Shown here piece after piece: positions 43,401 through 51,872 of a stretch of 64,000 nucleotides of DNA. This DNA is from Bacteroidales bacterium (GTDB lineage Bacteria; Bacteroidota; Bacteroidia; Bacteroidales; UBA3824), in contig JAKSLV010000003.1 of the NCBI GenBank assembly GCA_024401025.1, positions 1 through 64,000 on the forward strand, read 5' to 3'. Under the pieces are notes generated by a model. It did no database searches. It had not been told where the DNA came from and saw nothing but the letters and a program-made list of their open reading frames with translations. Positions within the stretch are counted from its first letter, which is position 1. The number at the start of each line of letters is the position of its first letter. Both the position numbers and the translations under genes were made by a program.

Positions 43401-44303
43401 ATGGCACTTAGCACCAAATACATACTGCTGAACGGCAGCTACCACACAGAGGCCAGCAACCTCTTCAACCTCTACAACAGGGCCCTGAGCCACGGCGACT
43501 GCATCTGCGAGACCATCCACACATGCGCCGACAGGCTGTGCTTCTTCAACGAGCACATGGAGCACCTGCGTCAGGGCATGAAGCTGGCCCAGATGCAGAT
43601 CCCCGAAAAATTCAACAACAGAGACGACGAGTTCTACACCGAGGTATCGAAGCTGATGAGCAAAAACAGGGTTTTCAAGAGCGCAAACGTTACAATAATG
43701 GTGTACCGCGCAGCCAGCCAGCAGCAATACTCGTCCGACAGGATAGAGTATCTGGTGTTCATGAGCCCCGTAAACTATCTGGGATACGAGATCAACAGCG
43801 ACGGCATAAAGGTGGACCTCTACGAGAACGAGCCCAAATACTGCGGCATGTTCGCCAACTACGAGACCCACAACGAAACCCTTACACGAAGCCTGATACG
43901 CAAGACCTGCATGCTGAGGCACCTAAACGACATGATAATGACCACCAAGGAGGGATATATCTCTGAGGCGGCATCAGGAGGCAACGTTTTCGTAATATGC
44001 GGCAACAAGCTAATGACGCCGCCCCTGGCCGACGGATGCATAGGCGACACCATAAGGCTAAGGGTGATGGAGGCCGCGCGCGAGGCGGGATTCGATACCG
44101 ACTGCCAATCGCACATCACAAAGGCCGACCTGGACAAGTGCAACGAGTTTTTCCTGGCCAGCACGGCCTACGGAATAAGGTGGATATCAGCCTACAGGAC
44201 CCACAGGTACATAAAGCAGAAGGTTCAGCTACTGTTTGCAAAAGTAAACGAGAAATACCTGGCCGAGCGCATCGACGACAACGCGCAGGCCAGCCAGAAA
44301 TAA
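43401..44303 (+). CDS. Class IV PLP-dependent aminotransferase family protein
   Basis: A 300-residue fold-type IV enzyme (branched-chain aminotransferase / aminodeoxychorismate lyase family). The likely PLP Lys is in IRKTCMLRHLND (about residue 170), and the E-A-A-S-G-G-N stretch follows the cofactor region. The exact reaction cannot be named. It starts 7 bp after gmhB and is therefore co-transcribed. Confidence 0.82.
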   Translation: MALSTKYILLNGSYHTEASNLFNLYNRALSHGDCICETIHTCADRLCFFNEHMEHLRQGMKLAQMQIPEKFNNRDDEFYTEVSKLMSKNRVFKSANVTIMVYRAASQQQYSSDRIEYLVFMSPVNYLGYEINSDGIKVDLYENEPKYCGMFANYETHNETLTRSLIRKTCMLRHLNDMIMTTKEGYISEAASGGNVFVICGNKLMTPPLADGCIGDTIRLRVMEAAREAGFDTDCQSHITKADLDKCNEFFLASTAYGIRWISAYRTHRYIKQKVQLLFAKVNEKYLAERIDDNAQASQK

Positions 44304-44327
44304 TCTACATAAAAAAATAAAAGACAG

Positions 44328-45077
44328 ATGAATATTTTAGGAATAATACCATCGAGATACGCCTCGACACGTTTTCCCGGCAAGCCACTGGCCATGATAG
44401 GATCCAAGACCATGATCCACCGAGTATACCTGCAGGCCAGCAAGGCCTTCAGCGATGTGGTGGTGGCCACCGACGACCAGAGAATCTACGACGAGGTAAA
44501 GGGTTTTGGAGGCAACGTGGTGATGACATCGGAGAGCCATCAGAGCGGCACCGACCGCTGCGCCGAGGCCGCCGTAAACTACTGCAAGGAGAGCGGCAAA
44601 ACTTTCGACGCGGTGATAAACATCCAGGGCGATGAGCCTTTCGTAAAGCCCGAGCAGCTGATGGACCTCGGAAAACTGTTTGAGGACAAGAACGTGGAGA
44701 TAGCCACACTGATAAAGGAAGCATCAGAAGACGAGCTGTTCAACGAGAACGCCGTAAAGGTGATTTTCAACCTGAACAACGAGGCCATATACTTCAGCCG
44801 CAACACCATACCTTTCATGCGCGGCAAGGACAAGGCCGAATGGCTGAAAAACTTCACATACTACCGCCACATAGGTGTGTACGCCTACAGATACGATGTA
44901 TTGCAGAAGATAACACTGCTGCCCCAGAGCAGCCTGGAGCTCTGCGAGAAGCTGGAGCAAAACCGCTGGATAGAAAACGGATACAAGATAAAAATCTGCA
45001 AGACCGATTTCGAGGGCCTGGCAGTGGACACCCCGGCCGACCTCCAGAAGATACTCGACACAATGGAGCTGGATTAA
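44328..45077 (+). CDS. kdsB: 3-deoxy-manno-octulosonate cytidylyltransferase
   Basis: A 249-residue CMP-KDO synthetase. The nucleotide-binding start IIPSRYASTRFPGKPL (residues 5-20) and the QGDEPF motif are typical. It activates KDO for the lipid A inner core. It ends the five-gene run that began with the Nudix regulator. Confidence 0.97.
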   Translation: MNILGIIPSRYASTRFPGKPLAMIGSKTMIHRVYLQASKAFSDVVVATDDQRIYDEVKGFGGNVVMTSESHQSGTDRCAEAAVNYCKESGKTFDAVINIQGDEPFVKPEQLMDLGKLFEDKNVEIATLIKEASEDELFNENAVKVIFNLNNEAIYFSRNTIPFMRGKDKAEWLKNFTYYRHIGVYAYRYDVLQKITLLPQSSLELCEKLEQNRWIENGYKIKICKTDFEGLAVDTPADLQKILDTMELD

Positions 45078-45084
45078 GGGCATT

Positions 45085-45178
45085 TTTGATTTTTGATTTT
45101 TGATTTTTGATTTTTGAGATTCCGCAAATTAATTTTTGTGACAGGGAAAAAATCAAAAATCAAAAATCAAAAATTATT
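45085..45178. repeat. Inverted arrays of TTTTTGA / TCAAAAA
   Basis: About five TTTTTGA units (45085-45117) face about four TCAAAAA units (45148-45175), so the arms can form a stem of roughly 26 bp with a 30-base loop. It directly follows kdsB and may end transcription. The remainder of the gap to 45331 is A/T-rich with no clear feature. Confidence 0.8.
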
Positions 45179-45331
45179 AAATTAATTAATTGGAAGGCAT
45201 AATAATTGCATGCTGATATTTTACATAATTACATGAAACAAAAGGCCATCGGGCTACGTATAACAACTTTACAAGAAAAAGGAAAAGTTGAGAAAGGACA
45301 ATGTGAAAAATAAAAAAAACTGAAAACCAAA

Positions 45332-45703
45332 ATGAGAAAACTACACAAATATATTATATGCGGGGCCATCGGAATATTGTGCGCGGGAAGCGCCAGCGCT
45401 CAGGAGAAGCAGGCTGTAAATCCTGACTTCCTGATTATCAACCAGAACCCCAACAGGCACGAGGCTGTAATCTATCCAAACCCATCGTCGGGAAAGGTGG
45501 TGAAGATAAAATCGTCGATACTTATAAAAAGCATCGAGATAATGACCATGATAGGAAAATGTGTGCAGCAGCAGCTTAATCCACACATGCTATACGACGA
45601 CATCACCTTGGATCTAAAAAGCTGCAACCCAGGCACTTATTATGCAAAGATAACTTTCGAGGACAATCAGACGGTAATAAAAAAATTAATTCTGAGAAAA
45701 TAG
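45332..45703 (+). CDS. Small exported protein consisting mainly of a T9SS sorting domain
   Basis: A 123-residue protein: signal peptide ending SASAQ, about 20 residues of linker, then a type A C-terminal sorting domain of the type IX secretion system. The domain signs are IYPNPSSGKVVKI, the central MIGKCV turn, and GTYYAKI followed by a final IKKLILRK strand. No cargo domain is present. It could be a remnant, an adaptor or a decoy for the T9SS sortase (inference). Confidence 0.8.
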   Translation: MRKLHKYIICGAIGILCAGSASAQEKQAVNPDFLIINQNPNRHEAVIYPNPSSGKVVKIKSSILIKSIEIMTMIGKCVQQQLNPHMLYDDITLDLKSCNPGTYYAKITFEDNQTVIKKLILRK

Positions 45704-45724
45704 CGCAAAAAAGAATAAAAAAAA

Positions 45725-45755
45725 TTTGATTATTCAACAAAAATGAATAATTTCG
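45725..45755 (+). promoter_or_regulatory. Candidate rho promoter and start of a long leader
   Basis: TTTG (45725-45728), a 19-bp gap, and TAATTTCG (45748-45755, one change from TAnnTTTG). The start codon is at 45965, so the leader would be about 200 nt and very A/T-rich. No terminator-like hairpin is visible in it. Confidence 0.45.
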
Positions 45756-45964
45756 CATCGTGAAATTAAAATACACACGCAGAAAATAAATTTTTCGGGA
45801 GATAATCTTTCTCCAGCATATTCAAAATATTCACCAGAATTATATTATCGGATTTAATAAAAAAAGACCGGCATATTGCTATAATAGCATCATTTACAAT
45901 TACGCCCCACATTTTTTATTAAATAAGAGGAATAAATATATTCTAAAAAAATTAAAAAATTTAT

Positions 45965-48100
45965 ATGTACCATACAAACGAGCTTGAACAGAAGCTGGTG
46001 TCGGAATTGCAGGAAATCGCAAATTCTCTGGGCATCAAGAAAACAGAGAAGTTACTTAAACAAGACCTTATCTGGGAAATTATTGAGCAACAGGCGAAAA
46101 ATGCAGCCAAGGCTTCCACTAGCGGCGATAGCAACGAGGGCGAGCAGCAGCCCGCACCTCAGCAAGCCCCAAGAAAGAGAGGACGCCCACGCAAGGCCGA
46201 CAAATTAATGGAGCAACAGGGACAAGCCCCTCAACAAAACAAGGTTCAGCCCAAGACAGAAAATTCCACACCTGAGGATTTGCCTGCCACAGAGCAGCCC
46301 GACAATCAGCAGCCCGCACAGGAACAGGCTCAGAATCAGCAGCCTCAGAAGCCAAAACGCGAGAGAATCCAGCGCACAAAAGACGACAAGAGATCCAGAA
46401 AAAATAAAAACGCCGATCAGCAGCAGGAGCAGAAGCAGAAGCCTGCCGACGACGACAACAAGGGCGACGAGGCCAAACCCAAGGAAAGAAGACGCAAGCT
46501 GGTGCTTGGCGGCAAAAAATCGGAGCAGACAGCCCCGGCAGAGCAGCCAGCCGAAAACACCGAGATGCCAACCGAAAAGGCCGACATTGCAGCATCAGAC
46601 AGCAACACAATAACATACGACCCTCTGGCCAACAACAATTTCCAGCCTCAGCAGACCAACATCCCCAACCAGGACTACATTCCCGGAGAGGGCATGGAGC
46701 AGCAGCCTATGGCCGAAAACCAGGCACCCATGGACCCCGTACAGGAGGGCCAGCAGGAGGACCCCAGAAACAACAGGCCTCCATCTATTTTCGATCAGGA
46801 CGGCGTTATCACAAACCAGGGCGTGCTGGAAGTAATGCCCGACGGATACGGCTTCCTCAGAAGCGCCGATTTCAACTATTTTAACTCGCCAGACGATATC
46901 TATGTATCTGTTACTCAGATAAAGAGATTCAGCCTTAAGACTGGCGACGTGGTGGAGGGAACGATACGCCCACCCAAGGAGTCGGAAAAATATTTCCCTC
47001 TCATCAACATCCTGAAGATAAACGGACACCGCCCCGACTACATACGCGACCGAGTAAATTTCGACTATCTTACACCTCTGTTCCCAGAGGAGAAATTCAA
47101 CCTTACAGGCGGAAAACACGGCAACAACATGAGCTGCCGTATAGTGGACATGTTTGCCCCAATTGGAAAGGGTCAGCGCGGACTTATAGTGGCTCAGCCA
47201 AAAACAGGTAAGACAATATTGCTGAAGGATATCGCCAACTCGATAGTGGACAATCATCCAGAGGTTTACGTGATAATTCTTCTGATAGACGAGCGTCCCG
47301 AGGAGGTTACCGACATGAAACGCTCCGTAAAGGCCGAGGTGATTTCATCCACATTCGACGAGCCTGCCGACAAGCACGTAAAGGTGGCCAACATGGTATT
47401 GGAGAAGGCCAAGAGAATGGTGGAGTGCGGCCACGACGTGGTGATACTCCTGGATTCCATCACAAGACTGGCGCGCGCCTACAACACCGTACAGCCAGCA
47501 TCAGGAAAAGTGCTTACCGGAGGTGTGGATGCCAACGCGCTCCACAAGCCCAAGAGATTCTTCGGCGCAGCCCGCAACATCGAGAACGGCGGATCGCTCA
47601 CCATCATAGCCACAGCACTCACCGACACCGGATCCAGAATGGATGATGTGATTTTCGAGGAGTTTAAGGGCACCGGCAACATGGAGCTCCAGCTCGACAG
47701 AAAACTTGCCAACAAGCGCATATTCCCGGCCGTGGACCTCAACCTATCGTCTACACGCCGCGACGACAAGCTCATGGACAAGAACATGCTCAACATCATC
47801 TGGGAGCTCAGGAAAAAGCAGCTTTCGGAGCGCAACAGCGTGGAGGCCATGCAGTATCTCCAGAAGGAGATGGAGGGCACTCCAAACAACGAGGCTTTCC
47901 TCTACATCCAGCAGAAAGAGCTTGCCGTGGATACCACAACTTATTTCTCGGACCACGCCGAGCCAGCTGAGAAACCTGTAGATGATTTTGCAGAAGCCTC
48001 TCAGGAACGCCGCCGCCGTCAGAGGATTACTTCCGTAAAGGTGGAGATTCCTGAACAAGAGACTCCAAAAACCTACGACGATGACGAAGAGGATTACTAA
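45965..48100 (+). CDS. rho: Transcription termination factor Rho with a long disordered insertion
   Basis: A 711-residue Rho. The N-terminal helical domain (about 1-48) is separated from the RNA-binding cold-shock domain (from about residue 280, [14 protein letters not shown]) by some 230 disordered residues rich in Gln, Pro, Asn, Lys and Glu. The ATPase core has Walker A AQPKTGKT, Walker [11 protein letters not shown] and the ring-closing SGGVD-type Q-loop region. A basic [11 protein letters not shown] segment (residues 70-80) is an AT-hook-like motif. In Bacteroides thetaiotaomicron a similar Rho insertion drives phase separation. Confidence 0.97.
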   Translation: MYHTNELEQKLVSELQEIANSLGIKKTEKLLKQDLIWEIIEQQAKNAAKASTSGDSNEGEQQPAPQQAPRKRGRPRKADKLMEQQGQAPQQNKVQPKTENSTPEDLPATEQPDNQQPAQEQAQNQQPQKPKRERIQRTKDDKRSRKNKNADQQQEQKQKPADDDNKGDEAKPKERRRKLVLGGKKSEQTAPAEQPAENTEMPTEKADIAASDSNTITYDPLANNNFQPQQTNIPNQDYIPGEGMEQQPMAENQAPMDPVQEGQQEDPRNNRPPSIFDQDGVITNQGVLEVMPDGYGFLRSADFNYFNSPDDIYVSVTQIKRFSLKTGDVVEGTIRPPKESEKYFPLINILKINGHRPDYIRDRVNFDYLTPLFPEEKFNLTGGKHGNNMSCRIVDMFAPIGKGQRGLIVAQPKTGKTILLKDIANSIVDNHPEVYVIILLIDERPEEVTDMKRSVKAEVISSTFDEPADKHVKVANMVLEKAKRMVECGHDVVILLDSITRLARAYNTVQPASGKVLTGGVDANALHKPKRFFGAARNIENGGSLTIIATALTDTGSRMDDVIFEEFKGTGNMELQLDRKLANKRIFPAVDLNLSSTRRDDKLMDKNMLNIIWELRKKQLSERNSVEAMQYLQKEMEGTPNNEAFLYIQQKELAVDTTTYFSDHAEPAEKPVDDFAEASQERRRRQRITSVKVEIPEQETPKTYDDDEEDY

Positions 48101-48108
48101 TAGATAAA

Positions 48109-48152
48109 CAAAAAAGAGTAAGATTCACCGACGAATCTTACTCTTTTTTTTA
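48109..48152. terminator. Terminator between rho and the convergent gene
   Basis: A perfect 17-bp stem (AAAAAAGAGTAAGATTC and its complement at 48133-48149) with a six-base loop and flanking A- and T-runs. Confidence 0.95.
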
Positions 48153-48809
48153 TTATAAATCCCCGAAATCGTAGGAGAAAATCCTGAGCGGCTCCAGTCC
48201 ATCCACCTCCATATCAGACCACTCCTCCACCCTGCCGGGGCTGTCGGCATCGTGGCCCTGATACTTCAGATACTGCATCTGTCCGGTGTTGAAATTCCTG
48301 GAATAGAGCACGGTGGAATCTGTGGATGGCTGATACTTCTCGAAAGAATTGCCAATCTTCATGAAATTGCCGTTCTGCCAGCGGTATATCTCCACCACGG
48401 TCTGCCGAAGCCCGTCGGCCTGCATGTCGCATTGCAGCCTTATGGTGCCGCGGCTGGTGATCTCGGCCTTGTAGCTGTAGGCGAAATCGTGGCTTAGCGA
48501 TTCGTAATAATTATATGCCTTGTAGAGGCTGTACATACCCGATCCGCTGCCCCAGTATACGGCTATGCGCGGAGTGTTGTAGTCATGCCATTGGTCGTTC
48601 TCGTCGAAAAACATCAAGCTGTCGATGTTCGGGAAAGCCATCACAAGCAGGTCGGGAACGCCGTCACGGTTAAGGTCACCGCGGCTCTCCTGCACCGTCC
48701 ATCCGTCGGCCACCATTGCCGGGGCCTTGCGTCCGTATTTCTTGAAATCCTGGGCACTGGCAGCGCACGCCAGAATCAACGCAAGCATCAGGGTGAAAAA
48801 TCTTCTCAT
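48153..48809 (-). CDS. Exported protein of unknown function with a calcium-loop-like motif
   Basis: A 218-residue protein with a signal peptide ending AASAQ. The mature part includes GDLNRDGVPDLLV, which looks like an FG-GAP/EF-hand-type calcium loop, followed by beta-rich sequence. No enzyme family is recognised. It lies downstream of the HELTH protease on the same strand with 15 bp between. Confidence 0.75.
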   Translation of the reverse strand: MRRFFTLMLALILACAASAQDFKKYGRKAPAMVADGWTVQESRGDLNRDGVPDLLVMAFPNIDSLMFFDENDQWHDYNTPRIAVYWGSGSGMYSLYKAYNYYESLSHDFAYSYKAEITSRGTIRLQCDMQADGLRQTVVEIYRWQNGNFMKIGNSFEKYQPSTDSTVLYSRNFNTGQMQYLKYQGHDADSPGRVEEWSDMEVDGLEPLRIFSYDFGDL

Positions 48810-48824
48810 ATTGTAATGTGTTTT

Positions 48825-49862
48825 TTATTTGCCGTATTTGCTTTTCAGGTCAGCCAGAAAACGCATGAAATCACCGCCATGGTTTTCGGCACATTCTTTC
48901 CGTAGCTGATACTTCTTGTTGTAATACGTCATGTAGCCGGTAAAGAATGTGTTGTTTATGTTTCTGAGGCGGCCGTCCTTAAGCCTTGCCGGGTCCACAA
49001 CCTTCAGGCTCAGGGTGTCCACATTGTCCACAATCTGCTGTATGAAGGCTTTTTTGGCTTCATCTTTTTCTGATTCCGACAGCTTCAGGAATGGATCAGA
49101 CACATACACAGAATCAAGCTGATGCGCGCCCAGAAGGTAATAATCGGCCAGGCGCTCGTTGTCGGAGATTATGTTTCCGTATTTCTGGAGCTCCTGAGAC
49201 TGAGGCCCGTATTTGGATGCCAGATAGCATTTGGCGCCATTCTCGCCCACATAGTCGGCAATGTTCTCGTTGAGGTCGGAATCGTCCTTGATGAAAATAG
49301 TGGAATGGGTAAGCTCGTGGATTATCAGTTCGGCAAGGAAGGCCTCGTCGCGCATCAGCATACTGCTGAGGACGGGGTCCTTGAACCATCCCATCGTGCT
49401 CCAGCCGGCGGGATTCACTATGCGCGTGTCGTAGCCCTTGGCCACCATGTCGGCCTGCTCGGCCTTGGCATCGTCCTCGCTGAAATAGCCCTTGTATGGC
49501 AATGCGCCCACCACGGGGAATTTCCAGAGATATTTCTTTACACGGTATTTCTCGGCGGCCTGAAGCACGTATGCCGTAGGCTTGCCCTTGAGGTCGTAGA
49601 CGGCATTGTAGTTGGGCGAATCGTGGAGACCAAGGCTGTCGATGGCGTATCTGCGGATTTCCTTTATCAGAAGGAGCTTGGTTTTCAGCGAGTCGGGATA
49701 CTGCGGATCGGCCAGCAGATTGTCGATAGGCACTGCCTCGCGCACCATTCTCAACTGCCCCAGCCCCTGCTGAGCGGCATACTTCAGCAGGCTGAAGTTG
49801 ATGGCCGCAAGTATCAGGAGCAAGAGCAAAACGCCTAATATTATCTTGTTGCGGAGTTTCAT
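48825..49862 (-). CDS. Putative membrane-anchored zinc aminopeptidase
   Basis: A 345-residue protein with one N-terminal transmembrane helix (about 7-25). The zinc site HELTH is followed by ENIADYVGENGA, which gives the third ligand. This is the layout of the Aminopep (PF10023-like) family. It should act in the periplasm. It is probably in one unit with the 218-residue gene downstream. Confidence 0.8.
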   Translation of the reverse strand: MKLRNKIILGVLLLLLILAAINFSLLKYAAQQGLGQLRMVREAVPIDNLLADPQYPDSLKTKLLLIKEIRRYAIDSLGLHDSPNYNAVYDLKGKPTAYVLQAAEKYRVKKYLWKFPVVGALPYKGYFSEDDAKAEQADMVAKGYDTRIVNPAGWSTMGWFKDPVLSSMLMRDEAFLAELIIHELTHSTIFIKDDSDLNENIADYVGENGAKCYLASKYGPQSQELQKYGNIISDNERLADYYLLGAHQLDSVYVSDPFLKLSESEKDEAKKAFIQQIVDNVDTLSLKVVDPARLKDGRLRNINNTFFTGYMTYYNKKYQLRKECAENHGGDFMRFLADLKSKYGK

Positions 49863-49894
49863 GGTTTGGGGAAATATGTATTTGTATAAAATCT

Positions 49895-49978
49895 CACGGG
49901 CGATACCTATGGTTGCCCGCGCGCATCAATAGCGGTGGCCATCGGCCACTACGTGGGTAACCACAGGCACCGCCCGTG
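49895..49978. repeat. Nested intergenic hairpin
   Basis: A 27-base arm (49895-49921) faces its near-complement (49952-49978) with five mismatches. Between them lies a perfect small hairpin GTGGCC-ATC-GGCCAC (49935-49949). It is much more G/C-rich than other gaps and no T-run follows. It lies between the ABC ATPase and the aminopeptidase genes. Confidence 0.8.
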
Positions 49979-50006
49979 GGAAAAATGCCTTGTATTCTGT
50001 AAGAAT

Positions 50007-50999
50007 CTACGCCTTTGGATTCTGAATATTCAGCTTGTTGACCTCGTCCATGAGTTTCTCCACCATCGATACGTAATCGGCAAACTTGGCAGTCTTGCGG
50101 ATTTCGTCGGTGCGCTTGCCAGGACCAAAGTCCACATCCACAATGCGGTACACGCTGCATGGATTGGCGCGGAGGATGTATATCCTGTTGCTGAGGAACA
50201 CGGCCTCTGAGATGTCGTGGGTAACGTTGATGATGGTAGGATCGAGCTTGGAGTTGTAGTAAACATCCAGAAGAGCCTTCTGCATATCGCGCTTAGCGAA
50301 GATGTCGAGGGCGCCGGTGGCCTCGTCCAAAAGCAGAATCTGCGATTTGCAAACCAGGTTTCTGGCCAGCGACACTCTCTGAAGCTGACCGCCGGAGAGT
50401 GTAGGATACTGGGCCCATTTCTCGGCCTGATCCTGAAGGCCCACCACGCCAAGAAGCTCCATGGCCCTGCTGTTGGCGGTTTCCTTGTCAACGCCCTGCA
50501 TTACGAGGGGCAATGCCACATTCTCCAATACAGTCATCCAAGGGAACGAGCTGTACTGCTGGAACACCATTGGGATATAGTGGTCGTTGCCTATCTCCTT
50601 GCCGTAGAACTTGATAGTGCCGGAATTTGGCTTGCTGAGTCCTGATATCAGCTTCAGGATCTGGCTCTTTCCGGAGCCTGATGCTCCCAGAATAGAGAAA
50701 AACTGTCCCTGACCCGGAAGGTCCTCGATGCGGAGGTTGAAGTTGTCGAACAGCTTGAAAACTCCGGTAGCCGTAGGGAAGCTGAGGCAGATATTCTCAA
50801 GGGAGAAAACATCAGCACCCTGCGAGGCGGATGGCTGAGATGGCTGCACAAAAGAGGCAGCATCAGGAGACTGAACTGGCTGAGCCTCAGGCTTGCTGAC
50901 AGGCTCGGCTGGCTGAGAGGCCGGCTGTGTAACCGAGATTTTGGGCTGTGGAGCCGGTTTCTTTTCCTCCTGATTGTTGTTGATCAAATCTTCAAACAT
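50007..50999 (-). CDS. ABC transporter ATP-binding protein (nitrate/taurine type) with Pro/Gln-rich N-terminus
   Basis: A 330-residue ATPase: Walker A LGASGSGKSQ (about residue 105), Q-loop FQQYSSFPW, signature LSGGQLQRVSLARN, and Walker B ILLLDEATGALD. The first 65 residues are an unusual Pro/Gln/Ser-rich stretch not normal for the family. It starts 3 bp after the permease gene and closes the six-gene operon that begins at 56349. Confidence 0.92.
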   Translation of the reverse strand: MFEDLINNNQEEKKPAPQPKISVTQPASQPAEPVSKPEAQPVQSPDAASFVQPSQPSASQGADVFSLENICLSFPTATGVFKLFDNFNLRIEDLPGQGQFFSILGASGSGKSQILKLISGLSKPNSGTIKFYGKEIGNDHYIPMVFQQYSSFPWMTVLENVALPLVMQGVDKETANSRAMELLGVVGLQDQAEKWAQYPTLSGGQLQRVSLARNLVCKSQILLLDEATGALDIFAKRDMQKALLDVYYNSKLDPTIINVTHDISEAVFLSNRIYILRANPCSVYRIVDVDFGPGKRTDEIRKTAKFADYVSMVEKLMDEVNKLNIQNPKA

Positions 51000-51002
51000 A
51001 TC

Positions 51003-51848
51003 TTAGAACAGTCTTTTACGGTTATACTTAGATGGGAAAATAAGCTTATCCAGATACTTGAGAAGGATGTCCTGGAGGATACCGATTACGATAACGAGGA
51101 TAAGCAGGGCGTACACCTCAGGCATCTTGCTCATACGGGTCATCGTCTGTATCAGGGCTCCGATGCCGCTAACGGCGCCGTCCTTGTAGAGCATCTCCAC
51201 AATTACGATGTAGCTCCAGCTGATACCTGTAAGGGTGATGATCTCCTGCGAGATGTTTCTGGTGACGTATGGGAAATACACGTAGCGGAACTTCTGCCAC
51301 TGAGTGGCGCCCAGGGTCTGGATGGTCTGGAGATATACGAAATCCTTGTCGTTGGTGGGGTTCTGAAGGTCGTTGACCTTGTTGGCCACGGCTGGCAGAA
51401 TGTATATCAGCAGCGAGAATGTGAGGAAAGATGTCTTCATGCCGAAAGTAAGGCCGAAAATGGCGATGAATATACCCGACATAGCAGGTATAGGCAGATA
51501 ACGGATGGAGTTGATGTACTTTCCAATAATCATGTTGTTGATGGGGTACAGCGAGATAAAGAATCCGAAAGGAAGCGATATCAGGATGGCCCAGAAGTAT
51601 GCCAGGAGGTTCAGCTTTATTGAATACCAGGCATTTGGCAAAGCGTCGTACTCAGAGAAGAGGCTTCCGTAGCTGGTGATAACGGCCAGCGGCGATGGAA
51701 GTATCTTGTCTGGAATAAGACCCAGCGAGCATACAAGCTGCCATAATGCCAGTATCAGGAAAATTCCTGATACTGTTATTATGGAGGAAGTGCTCTTGCT
51801 GAGGTTTGGCTGTCCGCCAATCTTGAACAGTTCTTTTACAGCACTCAT
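51003..51848 (-). CDS. ABC transporter permease (BPD type, TauC/SsuC-like)
   Basis: A 281-residue membrane protein with about six helices. The EAA loop region is seen as LGATQWQKFRYVYFPYVTRNI (shown in two overlapping parts by position 175-195). It belongs to the family importing sulphonates, nitrate or thiamine precursors. An inverted pair of GTATCAG motifs lies inside it (51752-51773). Confidence 0.9.
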   Translation of the reverse strand: MSAVKELFKIGGQPNLSKSTSSIITVSGIFLILALWQLVCSLGLIPDKILPSPLAVITSYGSLFSEYDALPNAWYSIKLNLLAYFWAILISLPFGFFISLYPINNMIIGKYINSIRYLPIPAMSGIFIAIFGLTFGMKTSFLTFSLLIYILPAVANKVNDLQNPTNDKDFVYLQTIQTLGATQWQKFRYVYFPYVTRNISQEIITLTGISWSYIVIVEMLYKDGAVSGIGALIQTMTRMSKMPEVYALLILVIVIGILQDILLKYLDKLIFPSKYNRKRLF

Positions 51849-51872
51849 GGTAATAGTATTATAATAAAGTGA

